NCBI RefSeq assembly: GCF_041260155.1
Contig: NC_091930.1
Coordinates: forward strand, 38,488,090-38,552,089
DNA length: 64,000 nucleotides
Direction: 5' to 3'
Source of the DNA: Ptychodera flava
Lineage: Eukaryota; Hemichordata; Enteropneusta; Ptychoderidae
Position 1 is the first letter of the stretch. Each line of letters begins with the position of its first letter. Below, piece by piece: positions 12,170-21,800 of the stretch. The notes under the pieces were generated by a model. It worked only from the letters and a program-made list of their open reading frames with translations, was not told the origin of the DNA and searched no databases. Position numbers and translations under genes: made by a program.

Positions 12170-12395
12170 TATTTTAAAGCCTCAATAACTGCGAATGCGT
12201 AATAAACCGATCTCAAAATATCCTAAGTTTTCCAAGAGTCTTCTCTGAATAAGACACATGAATGACTGAAAAAGTATATACCACTGTCGAACGTGGAATG
12301 CAAATTCAAAAATTTAACACCGTTTTAGATTTCCCGCCCTCTTCCAAAACTAATCATGTGAGGAGAGAAATAAAGATTACAACAACAAAATGACA
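12170..12395. repeat. MITE-family fragment, empty-site relative of 28.6 kb copy
   Basis: It aligns with 28613-28780 joined to 29360-29450: TAAAGCC, ACTGCGAA, GATCTCAAAATATCCT, GACTGAAAAAGT, TTTAGATTTCCCGC and AAAGATTACAACAACAAAAT occur in the same order. It lacks the LINE present in the other copy, so it serves as an uninserted reference. Confidence 0.7.
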
Positions 12396-12814
12396 TAGAC
12401 TTTTTCCGGCCAAAACTGATGAACTTAGGTGGGAACCTCATCTAAATTTCCAAATAAAGAAAGAGCAGAGACATTTCTATCTTCAACATAGACTGTTCCA
12501 CACTTCGGACACTTTATTTCACTGATCGAACTTTGCGCCGATTTCGTAGTGTATATCTACAGCGCTTTAAGGTAAAATGCGCCTCGAAAATGAAAGAAAC
12601 TTTGGCTCAAACTTTTCTCAGTGTCACTTTCAACTTTTCTCTCACAGAATCTAGAGCAGTGGCCGACGTGCAAATGTTTGTACAAGAGAAACAAATATAA
12701 GCTAAAATTTAATAATATTTGGAAATCAAAATGGCCGCCATCTCTGTGTTAACTCTATTTAGAAAAAGAAAATTTTCGATTTCCGAAAAACAAAGACGGC
12801 AAAACGTTTTCTTT

Positions 12815-13005
12815 CTCCGACAGCTTTAACTCCCACAAGTGCTAGATCAAAAGACAGTTGTGAGAGTTGGAGCGTCTGAATATCTGTCCTAGACAGATAC
12901 TTTAACCAAACATTTGATTTGGTGATATGTACGTAACGGTACGACGGATTGTGATAAATTTCACAGTTATCTTTATTAAGTTGTGTGTTAATGAACGACG
13001 ATTTA
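12815..13005. repeat. Dispersed repeat shared with 35258-35430
   Basis: Common blocks in the same order are CTCCCACAAGTG, ATCAAAAGACA, AACCAAACATTTGATTT, CGTAACGGTACGACG or close variants, and GTGATAAATTTCA. A second shared block, ACACTCTAGAGGGCGCCCAC, lies at about 13786-13806 and again near 35509-35530. Confidence 0.65.
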
Positions 13006-14030
13006 ACGGGGCGCTAGCGCTGTACCCAACACAAAATCACCTTCTTGCAAATATTCATTGAATTTTAATTAATTGATATCCTAAGATTAAAATATTTTGT
13101 TCGGTTCACCTTTTAGCATGTCAAGCAGTCCTACGTTGGGTTATAACGAAGTGTTAATCAATGCAAATGAATGCAAACCACCCGACTTCCTGGCTTCTCT
13201 TTTCTCCAAATTAGAAGATTAAAAAAAAAGTGAACTCAGTACAGGCCCGGACACATTTTTGAAATTTCATATAATGTTCTGTAAATGCTATATAAGAAAA
13301 TGACTATTTTGTTTGGCAATAAAGTTCTTACATTTTGAATAAGAGGAATTTTAATTTTGCTAAGTGTCGGTCTTTCAACCCGTGCCACATTAGAATGAGT
13401 ATAGATAATGCAAAATAAAATAGTCGTTTTTTCTTCTACATATACCCTTTTTTCAAGTGAAATATTACATTTCATAAATAGTATCAAGTTTTTGACTTGA
13501 ATAAATTATATCATTAATACTAAAATTGAGGTGTTTACCCCAAATATACATGCCTTCATCCTTCGAGGAAACTATTGCTACAATACCAAACTTTAGATTC
13601 TCTACGGTTTTACAAAACTATATAGTATGAGGGGGTTACTCTATGGCATCAATTCTATATGAATTCAATTTTCAATGCAGTATTTTCAAATCTTTATCGA
13701 TTTCATCCTCTCTCCTTGATATGCTTCAAACAGCCCCCTCCACGCCTTTGCCCCGATGGTGGACACATACCCGTATATTATGTTGACACTCTAGAGGGCG
13801 CCCACTATGGGTGCTGTTGAGAAAAAAAACGAAAAAAACGAAGGTAATCAGTATGTCATTTATAATTTGATGAACTAAGCTGAGGATTTTATCACAGTTT
13901 TCAAGCCTTGTAAGACTTGAAGGAGAAGAATGCATCCTGAATGCATTTATATGATGATCTTTTAGTTAAATGACTGATTTTTGGGGTATTTTTCCAGAAA
14001 AATTTCATCGTAATTTTGCCACATTCACAG
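13006..14030. other. No gene recognised
   Basis: AT-rich DNA with short frames only. It contains the second shared block noted with the 12.8 kb repeat. Confidence 0.4.
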
Positions 14031-14635
14031 TTATGTAGATTTGTTTTATTTTCGACTTTGTTGAAATAAATTTATCTTTTTTTAAAAAAAAAAAGGGCAA
14101 TCGAAGAGCTGTGTGACAGGGGAGAGAGGCATGGCATGTCGCGCTGACGAGCCCTGTCTCCACAAAGGGAAAGAAAATTGCCCCTTAGGCGAGAAAAAAA
14201 AATATCTGTTCAACGGGCCCGACCGACCCATATTTGGACCACTCCACATTTTTCTTTTTTTTTCCCGAAATCTTTACGAATCTGAAGAAACGCGGAGATT
14301 TTATTCAGTGAACATCCGCCTGTAAGATGAATTACCTTCTCATTTTCGATGACATTGACTTGAGTGAGATTGATACAGGCAATGATTTGAAGAGTAAAGG
14401 TGGAAGCGCATCACAAACATTTGGTCAAGGTGAAGGGCAGGGTTAATACGCCATGGAAAATAAACTATTACGCCACGTGTTCCGTATAGCTTAGACACTC
14501 TGTACTGTATTGTTTCACCGGCGTTTATTTCACGTCCGAGTTGTTGTACAGTCTATATTTTCTAGTGTTCCTATTTTCAGTGTTCCTTGAAAATTCTTTA
14601 TTGTTCTTTGAGTCATCACTTGTTCCGATTTTCGT

Positions 14636-15020
14636 CATGGCTTTCTCCTATCGAACGTGTGATTGTAAGCAGCAGTTCTCACTGCAGGACGGACATGATT
14701 TGTGTTTCTGTTGTCGAGAATGCACAAGGAGTCAACCTTGTGACATTTGTTTGACTTGGACACAGGACGAATGGTCTAATTTTGCTCCCTCGCTCGACGA
14801 CGTCACCCCGGACATCCCCAGGGCTGACCCGTCAGTTTCTGAGTCGCGAGTTTGGTTGGAATGCACCGTGCTCATATGGCTGGTGGCACCAACACAGAAA
14901 TTAGCTCCGTTAGATTCAGGTGCCACCAACGAAGCTGTTCGTGCAAAAAGGTGTTTGTGCGAAGTTTTCAGCGGGCGGGCAGATTTCAAAACTAATCAGC
15001 GGGCGGGGAGAAAATATTGA
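14636..15020 (+). mobile_element. Gag-like fossil fragment of a retroelement (uncertain)
   Basis: An ATG frame of about 128 residues contains a compact cysteine cluster (CFCCREC, then CDICLTW, then DEW). This recalls the Cys-rich module seen in the first frame of some LTR- or DIRS-type retroelements of marine animals. The element is broken and no enzyme domain is visible. Two short tails of similar sequence (about 14050-14110 and 18180-18235, each an AATAAA followed by an A-run and GGGC[A/G]ATCGAA) bracket this zone and might be remnants of end repeats. Old and degraded; the family is not assigned. Confidence 0.35.
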
Positions 15021-15400
15021 TATTTACTGTGGGCGGGGAAGAAAGAAATTTCATTACTTTCAGCGGGCGGGGAGAACATTTTGACAGTGGGCACCGGAAA
15101 ATACGTAAAGGGAGGGGAAAGCGGCGTGCTTAATAGAACCTAACTTAGAGGGGAGCAATGTTCCAAGGTATACTGCTAACTGCTTGCATGGTTTGTGTTG
15201 ATCTGGGTTGCCTAGTGGGCATCTAGTTAGCAATGGGGAATTCAGTAGTGGGGAGAGGGCAGCGGGGAGCTTGAATTGTTGTGGGGAGTGGGGAGCGGGC
15301 AGACTGTAGATACCGGAGGGCAGTGGGCATCAAAATTCAGTGGGAGGGCACATTTTCAATGTATACCAATGGGAGGGCAGTTACGAACAGTTTTCACTTT
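15020..15400. repeat. Degenerate GGGCGGGGA/GGGAGGGCA purine-rich repeats
   Basis: Recurring words such as GCGGGCGGGGAGAA, GTGGGGAG and GGGAGGGCA occur at irregular spacing. They follow the gag-like fragment and have no coding potential that I can defend. Confidence 0.6.
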
Positions 15401-15750
15401 CCCCTCCAAATTTTAGGTCAGGGTCAAAAATAACAAAAATCGGTATATCAGCTTTCAAAACAGGTTTTGTGATGATTTTGAGAAAATCATGAAATTACCA
15501 GTTGGCGGAACCTGTAGATTGAACTGCAGAAGTGAAGGCAAAGAAGCTGTTGTGAGACAACCAACCATGTCAACAAAAAATTGAAAAAATCATGAACGTA
15601 CTAAACAACATATCCAGCATATGTTATGTGACTAAGAAAAAGCATGAAACACACAAAAGTGTTTATATTATATGTTCTGTTTAAGAAACCCCCTAAAAAA
15701 ATCAAAAAAAAAATCCGACCAACCTACCAACTTTCAAGTCATCCCGCCCG

Positions 15751-15972
15751 TTGAACAGCTTTTTTGGGGGCCTTAACAGTATGTCGACGAATGTGTTGGA
15801 AACTGTGATGGAAACTGACCAATCGACCACCAAACCGGAGAACAGCAGAAGTGAAAAAACAGCAGACTGGGCTGACTTGGATGAAGTTGTGGCTAAAATA
15901 CAAAATCTGGCGATACTCAAGTTTCGCCCAAGAAGAACTGTTAAGTTCAAGTTCAAAACTCTATGTGGGTGA
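15751..15972 (+). other. Short open frame, probably retroelement-derived
   Basis: From the ATG at 15781 it encodes 63 residues, acidic then basic (ending RPRRTVKFKFK). It has no recognised domain. It lies between two gag-like fossil stretches and is probably part of that debris. Confidence 0.2.
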
Positions 15973-16610
15973 CAAGAGATCAAGTATTGGAAATGGTAAG
16001 CAAGGAAATAAGGAGACGGAAAAATAGCCGGCCTCTGTCAAGGGGTAATTGGTGGGGAACCCAGAATATGGTTCGTTACTTTGAAAAGTCTTGAAGAAAA
16101 GGTGTGGGAAGTGATGAAGCAGGTTCTTTGATGGCAGTCACGAGTCTCGGACACCTGCAGTTAGAAGTAAAGCATAGAAAACCACTTAGGTTTTATTGCA
16201 TAGAAAAACGACAGACAACACTGGAACTCTGAACTCCCCAAAGTCAAACTCGAATCTCTAAAACTACAGTGCCCCTCAGGCGGGAAAAATTGTAGCCAAA
16301 ACAACATCAGAAAATTGCTACAAAGATTACAGCTTCACTCTGATTGGTCCTAAACTGACTAACGTAATGTAACCTGATTGGTCCATTTAACTCAACGGTG
16401 ATTGGTCCGCTCTAGAATCCGCGTTTTGCATCAAGCTCGACATGTATTGTCAATGCACATGTTACATAGCAAATATAAAGAGTCACTCAGTCACGATAAA
16501 AGGAGGCGTTGTTGGAGAACGGAATAACAGTTGATAACGGAGATAAGCTATATCCTGACGATCTGGGTTCTGATACCAAGAAAGTAGTCTCAGGTAACTA
16601 GAATACAGAA

Positions 16611-17413
16611 ATGGAAGTTCAACCCATCATTGAATTTCTCACCATCTTCGGAGAAGTGGACGGAGATGCAACCAAGCAATATGAAATAGACGAAAGTGGT
16701 AAATTGGTAGTAAGGATGCAGATAAGGAGAGATATTCCGAAGCAAGTTAGATTCGATCAGCTTGAAGGTTCAGTCGTAAGCGTCAGTCAGGATCAACCGG
16801 CAACGGTAAATACGCCAATCATCTATTATATCTGTCATATTCCAGGCCATAGTGGACAAAACAGTACACAGGCAAAAACATGACAACGTGCGGTAAAAAG
16901 GGACATCTACGAAAAGACTACCGACAAAGAAACCATGGTGACACACCCACAACGAGCAAGAACCACGAATGATGCAGACAAACTGACAAAACCACGCAAT
17001 GATCACAATGGAAGCAACGGTCTCAGCAAGTGACAGGAAACTGTAGTTACCAAAGCAAACTTCGGTGGAAAGGTTAGAAGCTATAAAAGGAAACGACAAG
17101 AAAGATGCCGCGAAAAGGCGGGAAAAGTGGAAAAGAGGAAAAAAGCGACATATCAGCAAATTCAACAAATCATTTGAAGAACTCGGAGGAGTCAACAAAG
17201 AACACAGATTATCTTGACCCAATCGAAGGTCCTAGTATAATGTTAGATAATTTCGACCCTGATAAAATGTTGGCCGAGACAACAGTTGTATCTCCGATTA
17301 AAAGACGATATGAACAGACAGAACTGACGCCACTTAAAGGGACATTAGCTGTAACTTTTGACAAATTTTTCACTACTCTGTTTCAATGTATCAACTACAG
17401 AATTTTACTATAA
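16611..17413 (+). mobile_element. Gag-like fossil with zinc-knuckle remnants (uncertain)
   Basis: Two short + strand frames are separated by sequence with CCHC-like knuckle remnants (CHIPGH, KKGHLRK). This suggests the nucleocapsid end of an old LTR-type retroelement. It is broken, with no protease, reverse transcriptase or integrase visible in the window. A TTAA MITE begins inside its 3' part. Confidence 0.3.
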
Positions 17414-17681
17414 TCCGATCATCATGACCAATGCCCGGTATCCTGCTTGCCAACACGGCCTGTATATGTGAAACGACCATTGTTATTGTTGATAAATGTA
17501 TTCTAGTCCGGACCTGAATACAAAATTTAAACAATAACAATGCAGATTATACTCACATAGGGTATATTTATGAGCTAAATATTAGGAATTTCTCCATGGT
17601 TCAGGGATTCAAACCAGAAACTGCAGATGATACACAGAACAAACAAAATAAAAAATGACCAAAGTTACAGCTAATGGATCT
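17338..17681. mobile_element. TTAA-flanked MITE
   Basis: The left end AGGGACATTAGCTGTAACTT and the right end, complemented AGATCCATTAGCTGTAACTT, are inverted repeats. TTAA lies directly outside both (17334-17337 and 17682-17685). It is 344 bp with no transposase. A similar word, CCATTAGCTGTAACTTTAAAG, occurs near 6490, so the family is dispersed. Confidence 0.75.
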
Positions 17682-17685
17682 TTAA

Positions 17686-18400
17686 ACTACCGCATCAAGA
17701 AGATTTGTCAAAGACACGATGAGAAAGGGAAACTTCGGAGAGATACGACATTCAACTCATATCAAGTATTTTGAGAAGATGAAGTTGATATTTTTTCGAC
17801 AGAGTCGGATGATACAGTGAACGAATAAATTGCAACAGATAATTCAAGTTCAAAAACTAACACACCTACGTAACAGATAAGACACCCTTTGCAATGTTGT
17901 GTAATATTGAGTAAAGAAGATCATCATGATGCAGCTAAATTTACAGTATATCTTCGGGTCGGTGAGACTTTAGCGTGCGTGGTAAGGGGTCGTGGATAAT
18001 TAAAACATGCGCACGGTAAACGAAACTAACTGTGTTTGTCCTCAACCCCCCTCCCCGGTTAAACTGCACTATGAACTTTGTTATAATTCAATCCTTTGTA
18101 CATTTTTCGTTTGCTTTATTTATTGACAGTTATGTACACTTGACGCTTTGTGTTGATGGTAAACATATCTACCATCAAAGTCACTCTTTGTGAATAAATT
18201 TTACTTTGCTTCAAAAAAAAGAAGGGCGATCGAAACTACTTAATTCGGGCAACATAGAAATGGAAGGTAACGAGATATGAACTGAAAATGCTCACGTGTT
18301 TCATTATATATTGAAGTTATGTGTAAATTTGAAGCTTTGCCACATGTTTGCAACTTCATTGAAATTATTATGATCAACATAATGAACAATAATCACCGCC
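17686..18400. other. No gene recognised
   Basis: AT-rich DNA. It contains the AATAAA/A-run/GGGCGATCGAA tail near 18190-18235. Confidence 0.4.
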
Positions 18401-18411
18401 GATTAATTCTA

Positions 18412-19560
18412 AAAGGTCATGAAGTATACAAATATGTAATTAGCTGAAATAAAAATATTAAAGTTATTTGACTGCTCTTATTGTATCACCACTTTATATA
18501 GCAAGTGTAATTACCGTTGGCCAAGTCCTTCAAGCCATATATGCCGAGCTGTGAAAGCTCATTAGATATGCAAATTATAAATTAGCTGACATAAAAATGT
18601 GAAATGACTTTCGATATTGTTTTGACCTAGTACCTGGTATAATCATCAATGTACATAGCATGTTTTGCCAACTTTGATCAAGTAAATCCCAGTATATATC
18701 CCTAATAAGCAAAGTTCATTAAATATGTAAATTAGGAATTGGCTTAAGTAAAAATGCTTAATGATTGTCAATAATATTGTATCATGGTATCTGCAATATG
18801 TGTAGCAAATTTTGTCAACTTTGGTCAAGTCAATTCAGACATATATCTCTAATTAGGAAAGATCATTAAATATGCAAATTAGGAATTGGCTGAAGAGAAA
18901 ATGCTTAATGACTTTCAATAATATTGTATTATAGTGTCTTTAATGTACATAGTAATCAATTTTGATCAAGTCAATTCAGATAAATATCCCTAATTATTAA
19001 AATTCATTTAATATTAAAATTAGGTTTTGGCTGAAGTAAAAATGTCTTTTGACTTTCAATAATGTTATATCACAGTATCTTTGATGTATATAGCAAGTTT
19101 CAACAACTACAATCAAGTTAATTCAGATATATATCCCTAATTGGGAAAGTTCATTAAATATGCAAAATCGGAATTGGCTGAAGTAAAAATGTTTAATGAC
19201 TTTCAAAAATGTTTCAATACATGTAGCAAGTTTCATCAACTTTGGTCCAGTCATTTAAAATATATATTCCTAATTAACAAAGTTCATGAAATATGCAAAT
19301 TGGAATTGGCTGAAATTAAAAGGCTTAATGACTTTCAATAATGTTAAATCATAGTATCTTTAATATACATACCAAGTTTGGTTAATTTTGATCAAGTCAA
19401 ATCAGACATATATCTCTAGCTAGGAAAGTTCATTAAATATGCAAATTATCATTTATCTTTCATGTCACCCCTTAATGGTTCCCACTGCTGATATATCTTG
19501 GTGTGATCAACATTTGTAGCAAATCTCATCAAATTGTGTGTAGTCGTTTTAATATATATC
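18412..19560. repeat. Tandem array, about eight units of 132-150 bp
   Basis: Successive units carry a version of GTTCATTAAATATGCAAATTAG, with anchors near 18412, 18558, 18714, 18863, 19001, 19149, 19281 and 19428. Each also contains GACTTTCAATAAT and CAAGTCAATTCAGA. Most units contain the octamer ATGCAAAT. Confidence 0.9.
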
Positions 19561-19710
19561 CGTTTTTTCTAAAATCATTAATTATGCAAATGAGCAAAAA
19601 GTATGCAAGCTACACCCACCAAAAAACTAATCAGTTCTTGCCATTTGCTAACTGAATATATGTACCAGATTTGATTCTGATCTGATAAGCCGTTTTTGAG
19701 ATATCGGACC

Positions 19711-19711
19711 A

Positions 19712-19745
<34 letters not shown>

Positions 19746-19778
19746 GGACAGGCAGACAGACAGACAGACAGACAGACA
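19711..19778. repeat. CAGA tetranucleotide microsatellite
   Basis: About 17 CAGA/CGGA/CAGG units. The repetitive open frames across it are artefacts. Confidence 0.95.
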
Positions 19779-19844
19779 TCGCTGCGACATATGCTCACGT
19801 GTGTAAACACGTGAGCAAAAAAGCTGACAAGCCAGTGACGTGCC

Positions 19845-19963
19845 ATGCATTTGTGCCGCGTTGACGGGCCTTTTGTCGAGCTATCGCATGACGTCTGATA
19901 GCGGTCACGTGGATGCAATTACGTCATCAGGTCATGGACTTGACTCCTCGTTTCGCATTGCAG
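19845..19963 (+). promoter_or_regulatory. Conserved 5' flank of reductase copies 2 and 3
   Basis: The block matches 35590-35700 upstream of copy 3: CGTTGACGGGCC, TTTGTCGAGCTATC, TGACGT, GGTCACGT and GTCATCAGGTC/GTCGTCAGGTC appear in the same order. It contains CRE-like TGACGTC and TTACGTCATC and an E-box-like CACGTG. Conservation between duplicates may be simple descent. The promoter role is inferred from position. Confidence 0.5.
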
Positions 19964-19970
19964 CCCTACC

Positions 19971-20526
19971 CACAGGGGGCTGTCTACATGTCCGTTCGTT
20001 ATATCGCTAGTAAAGATATATTCTACCAACCTTTGGTGTTTCGGTCTTAACTTAGCACTGCCCTTGACAATCTTGCGTATACGTTTTATCAACATGCTGC
20101 GTCTATTATCTGATGAGTTTGAGTGCCTAATTAGCCAAAGTAATCAAGGGTAAATTACTAATCTGTGGACGCTCTCACCAGATTATCACCGGATTAAATT
20201 TGACAAAGTCAATAACGAACGCACCAGCAAGGTATAACTGAAGATTATACCTTGCTGGTGCGTTCGTTAATGACTGTGTCAAATTTAATCCGGTGATAAT
20301 CTGGTGAGAGCGTCTACAGATTAGTAAGTTACCCTTGATTACTTGACTAATGAGGCACTCAAACTCATCAGATAATAGACGCAGCATGTGATAAAACGTA
20401 TACGCAAGATTGTCAAGGGCAGCGCTAAGTTAAGACCGAAACACCAAAGGTTGTAGAATATATCTTATTAGCGATATAACGAAACACCTACCACCCCTGG
20501 GGACGGACATGTAGACAGCCCCTGTG
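19971..20526. mobile_element. Foldback (near-palindromic) element, copy 1
   Basis: 556 bp. The whole element is two arms of about 270 bp in inverted orientation, from CACAGGGGGCTGTCTACATG to its complement, with a few mismatches and a very short loop around 20241-20250. The 7-bp CCCTACC is duplicated on both sides (19964-19970 and 20527-20533). It inserted between the conserved 5' flank and the reductase start codon, which lies 18 bp beyond the right duplication. A second copy is at 25162. No coding capacity; superfamily not assigned. Confidence 0.9.
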
Positions 20527-20551
20527 CCCTACCCTCAACAACACGAATACC

Positions 20552-21349
20552 ATGCAGTGTTCGGACGTACCGTGTTTCTGTCTGATTACCGGGGCCAGTC
20601 GGGGTATCGGCCGTGGAATTGCTCTCCAGCTCGCAGACAAGGTGGGCGACAATTCACTCCTTGTATTGACGGCCCGGTCTGAAGCTGGACTACAGGAGAC
20701 GAAAAGGCTGGTCGCCGCTCGGCGTGGAAGTGGAATCGAGGTGCGAACTGTTACAGGCGATCTGGGTAATATGGAGACCCTGTCGACAACTCTCTCCGGC
20801 TTCTTCACTGATATTCCACCGTCTGGTACGTTCTCACATGCCATGCTGTTTCACAATGCAGGGTCACTTGGTGACATCACGAAAAAGGCTCGCTACTTTG
20901 ACGACCCCGACGAGCTGCAGGAGTATTTCGGTTTCAACCTCACCTCAGTGATCACCTTGACCTCGAAATTCATGGAAATGTTCCCGAAGAATTCAGTCCC
21001 CAGACGCACGGTCGTCAACATATCATCGGCGTACGCGTGTAAGCCGGTGCCCTATTTGTCAGCGTTTGCCTCGGCGAAAGCCGCCAGAGATATGCTGTTC
21101 GGAGTCGTAGCCCTCGAAGAGCCAGATGTTCGCGTGTTGAACTACGGCCCTGGCCCTGTAGACACGGACATGTATTCGGAGTGGACGGAAAACATCGGTG
21201 ACCCGGATACCAGGAAAGAGTATGCTGACATGAAAGAAAAGAGGAGTTTTCTAACGGTGGAATCAACGTGCAAAGTACTGGCAAAGTTACTGGAAGAAGA
21301 CAACTACAAAAGTGGTAGCCATGTTGAGTATTACGATATATGCAAGTGA
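20552..21349 (+). CDS. SPR-like: Sepiapterin-reductase-like SDR (copy 2, intact)
   Basis: A 265-residue intronless frame from ATG to TGA matches the sepiapterin reductase branch of classical short-chain dehydrogenases. In animals that enzyme makes the last NADPH-dependent carbonyl reductions of tetrahydrobiopterin synthesis in the cytosol. Visible parts are TGASRGIGRG (about residues 13-22, NADP binding), TARSEAGL, GDLGNME, LFHNAGSLGD (about 98-107), VVNISS (catalytic Ser kept), AKAARDMLFGVVALEE and LNYGPGPVDTDM. The usual YxxxK reads FASAK, so the catalytic Tyr is Phe. The C-terminal HVDxYD, whose first Asp anchors the pterin, reads HVEYYD. The N-terminus (MQCSDVP) is out of register with copy 3 because of small indels that cancel. 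Upstream is a foldback insertion. Classical SPR activity is therefore doubtful; another pteridine or carbonyl substrate, or a binding role, is possible. Confidence 0.88.
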   Translation: MQCSDVPCFCLITGASRGIGRGIALQLADKVGDNSLLVLTARSEAGLQETKRLVAARRGSGIEVRTVTGDLGNMETLSTTLSGFFTDIPPSGTFSHAMLFHNAGSLGDITKKARYFDDPDELQEYFGFNLTSVITLTSKFMEMFPKNSVPRRTVVNISSAYACKPVPYLSAFASAKAARDMLFGVVALEEPDVRVLNYGPGPVDTDMYSEWTENIGDPDTRKEYADMKEKRSFLTVESTCKVLAKLLEEDNYKSGSHVEYYDICK

Positions 21350-21392
21350 CATACCAAAGGAGGATATAATGAACACGTGACTTTTCCAGAAT

Positions 21393-21800
21393 CAATTCTT
21401 TTTGATTTGTACTATGTACAATAGACCCTCGAGAAAACCAACGACGTTGGTTTTCATATCACTCTTTTCAGTTCTGCATGAGAGCGATAATGGCAGATAA
21501 TTGATTAATTATATCTATTAAAGCACGTTTAGATATTTCTCTATAAATTTCAAAGAAACTTAGCCGCAAAAGTCGCATTCTGCAGGTACTACAAATGCCA
21601 TGCTTTCAGAAGCAACTTATAACATTCTGAAAAGGTTTTTCTCTGAGAAAAGTCAGCATGTAATTTTTCTTCTCCTTTGTACTTGGAAAAAAATCAATAT
21701 CCTGTTGTTTCATGAAACAGGTGCACTGGTCTCCCGACTTTCCTTATTTGCTTGGCTTGATCAAACCGTTATAATTAAATAATACGAATAGACTCCCTAA
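21393..21800. repeat. Left part of a dispersed repeat split by a transposon
   Basis: It matches 39700-40070 in the esterase intron: GTACTACAAATGCCAT, TCTGAGAAAA, TTGGAAAAAA..TCAAT and AGTCTCCC appear in order. The match resumes at 23610. Confidence 0.8.

Larger units (their letters stand above)
18405..19820. mobile_element. Hairpin-microsatellite-tandem-array element, family 1 (copy A)
   Basis: Order left to right: about eight diverged tandem units (18412-19560, period about 132-150 bp), a unique stretch with CCAGATTTGATTCTGATCTGA, a CAGA microsatellite (19711-19778), and a terminal palindrome GCTCACGTGTGTAAACACGTGAGC at 19794-19817. The same parts occur in reverse order and orientation at 48.26-49.45 kb. 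This layout resembles the Helitron/Helentron-derived non-autonomous elements of molluscs and flies, an inference from layout only. It ends immediately before the conserved 5' flank of the reductase at 20552. Confidence 0.65.

Noticed and set aside
15702-15983. 93-residue - strand frame opposite the 15.75 kb frame
   Set aside because: No recognisable features; probably a shadow of retroelement debris.
18412-19560. Regularly spaced repeats that might suggest a CRISPR array
   Set aside because: The whole 132-150 bp unit repeats with gradual divergence. There are no short identical repeats with unique spacers, and the genome is eukaryotic.
20488-21395. Long - strand frames overlapping reductase copy 2 (similar at 35673-36439 and 2861-3560)
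   Set aside because: They are antisense shadows of the reductase copies. The same shadow appears in each copy because the sense sequence is conserved.
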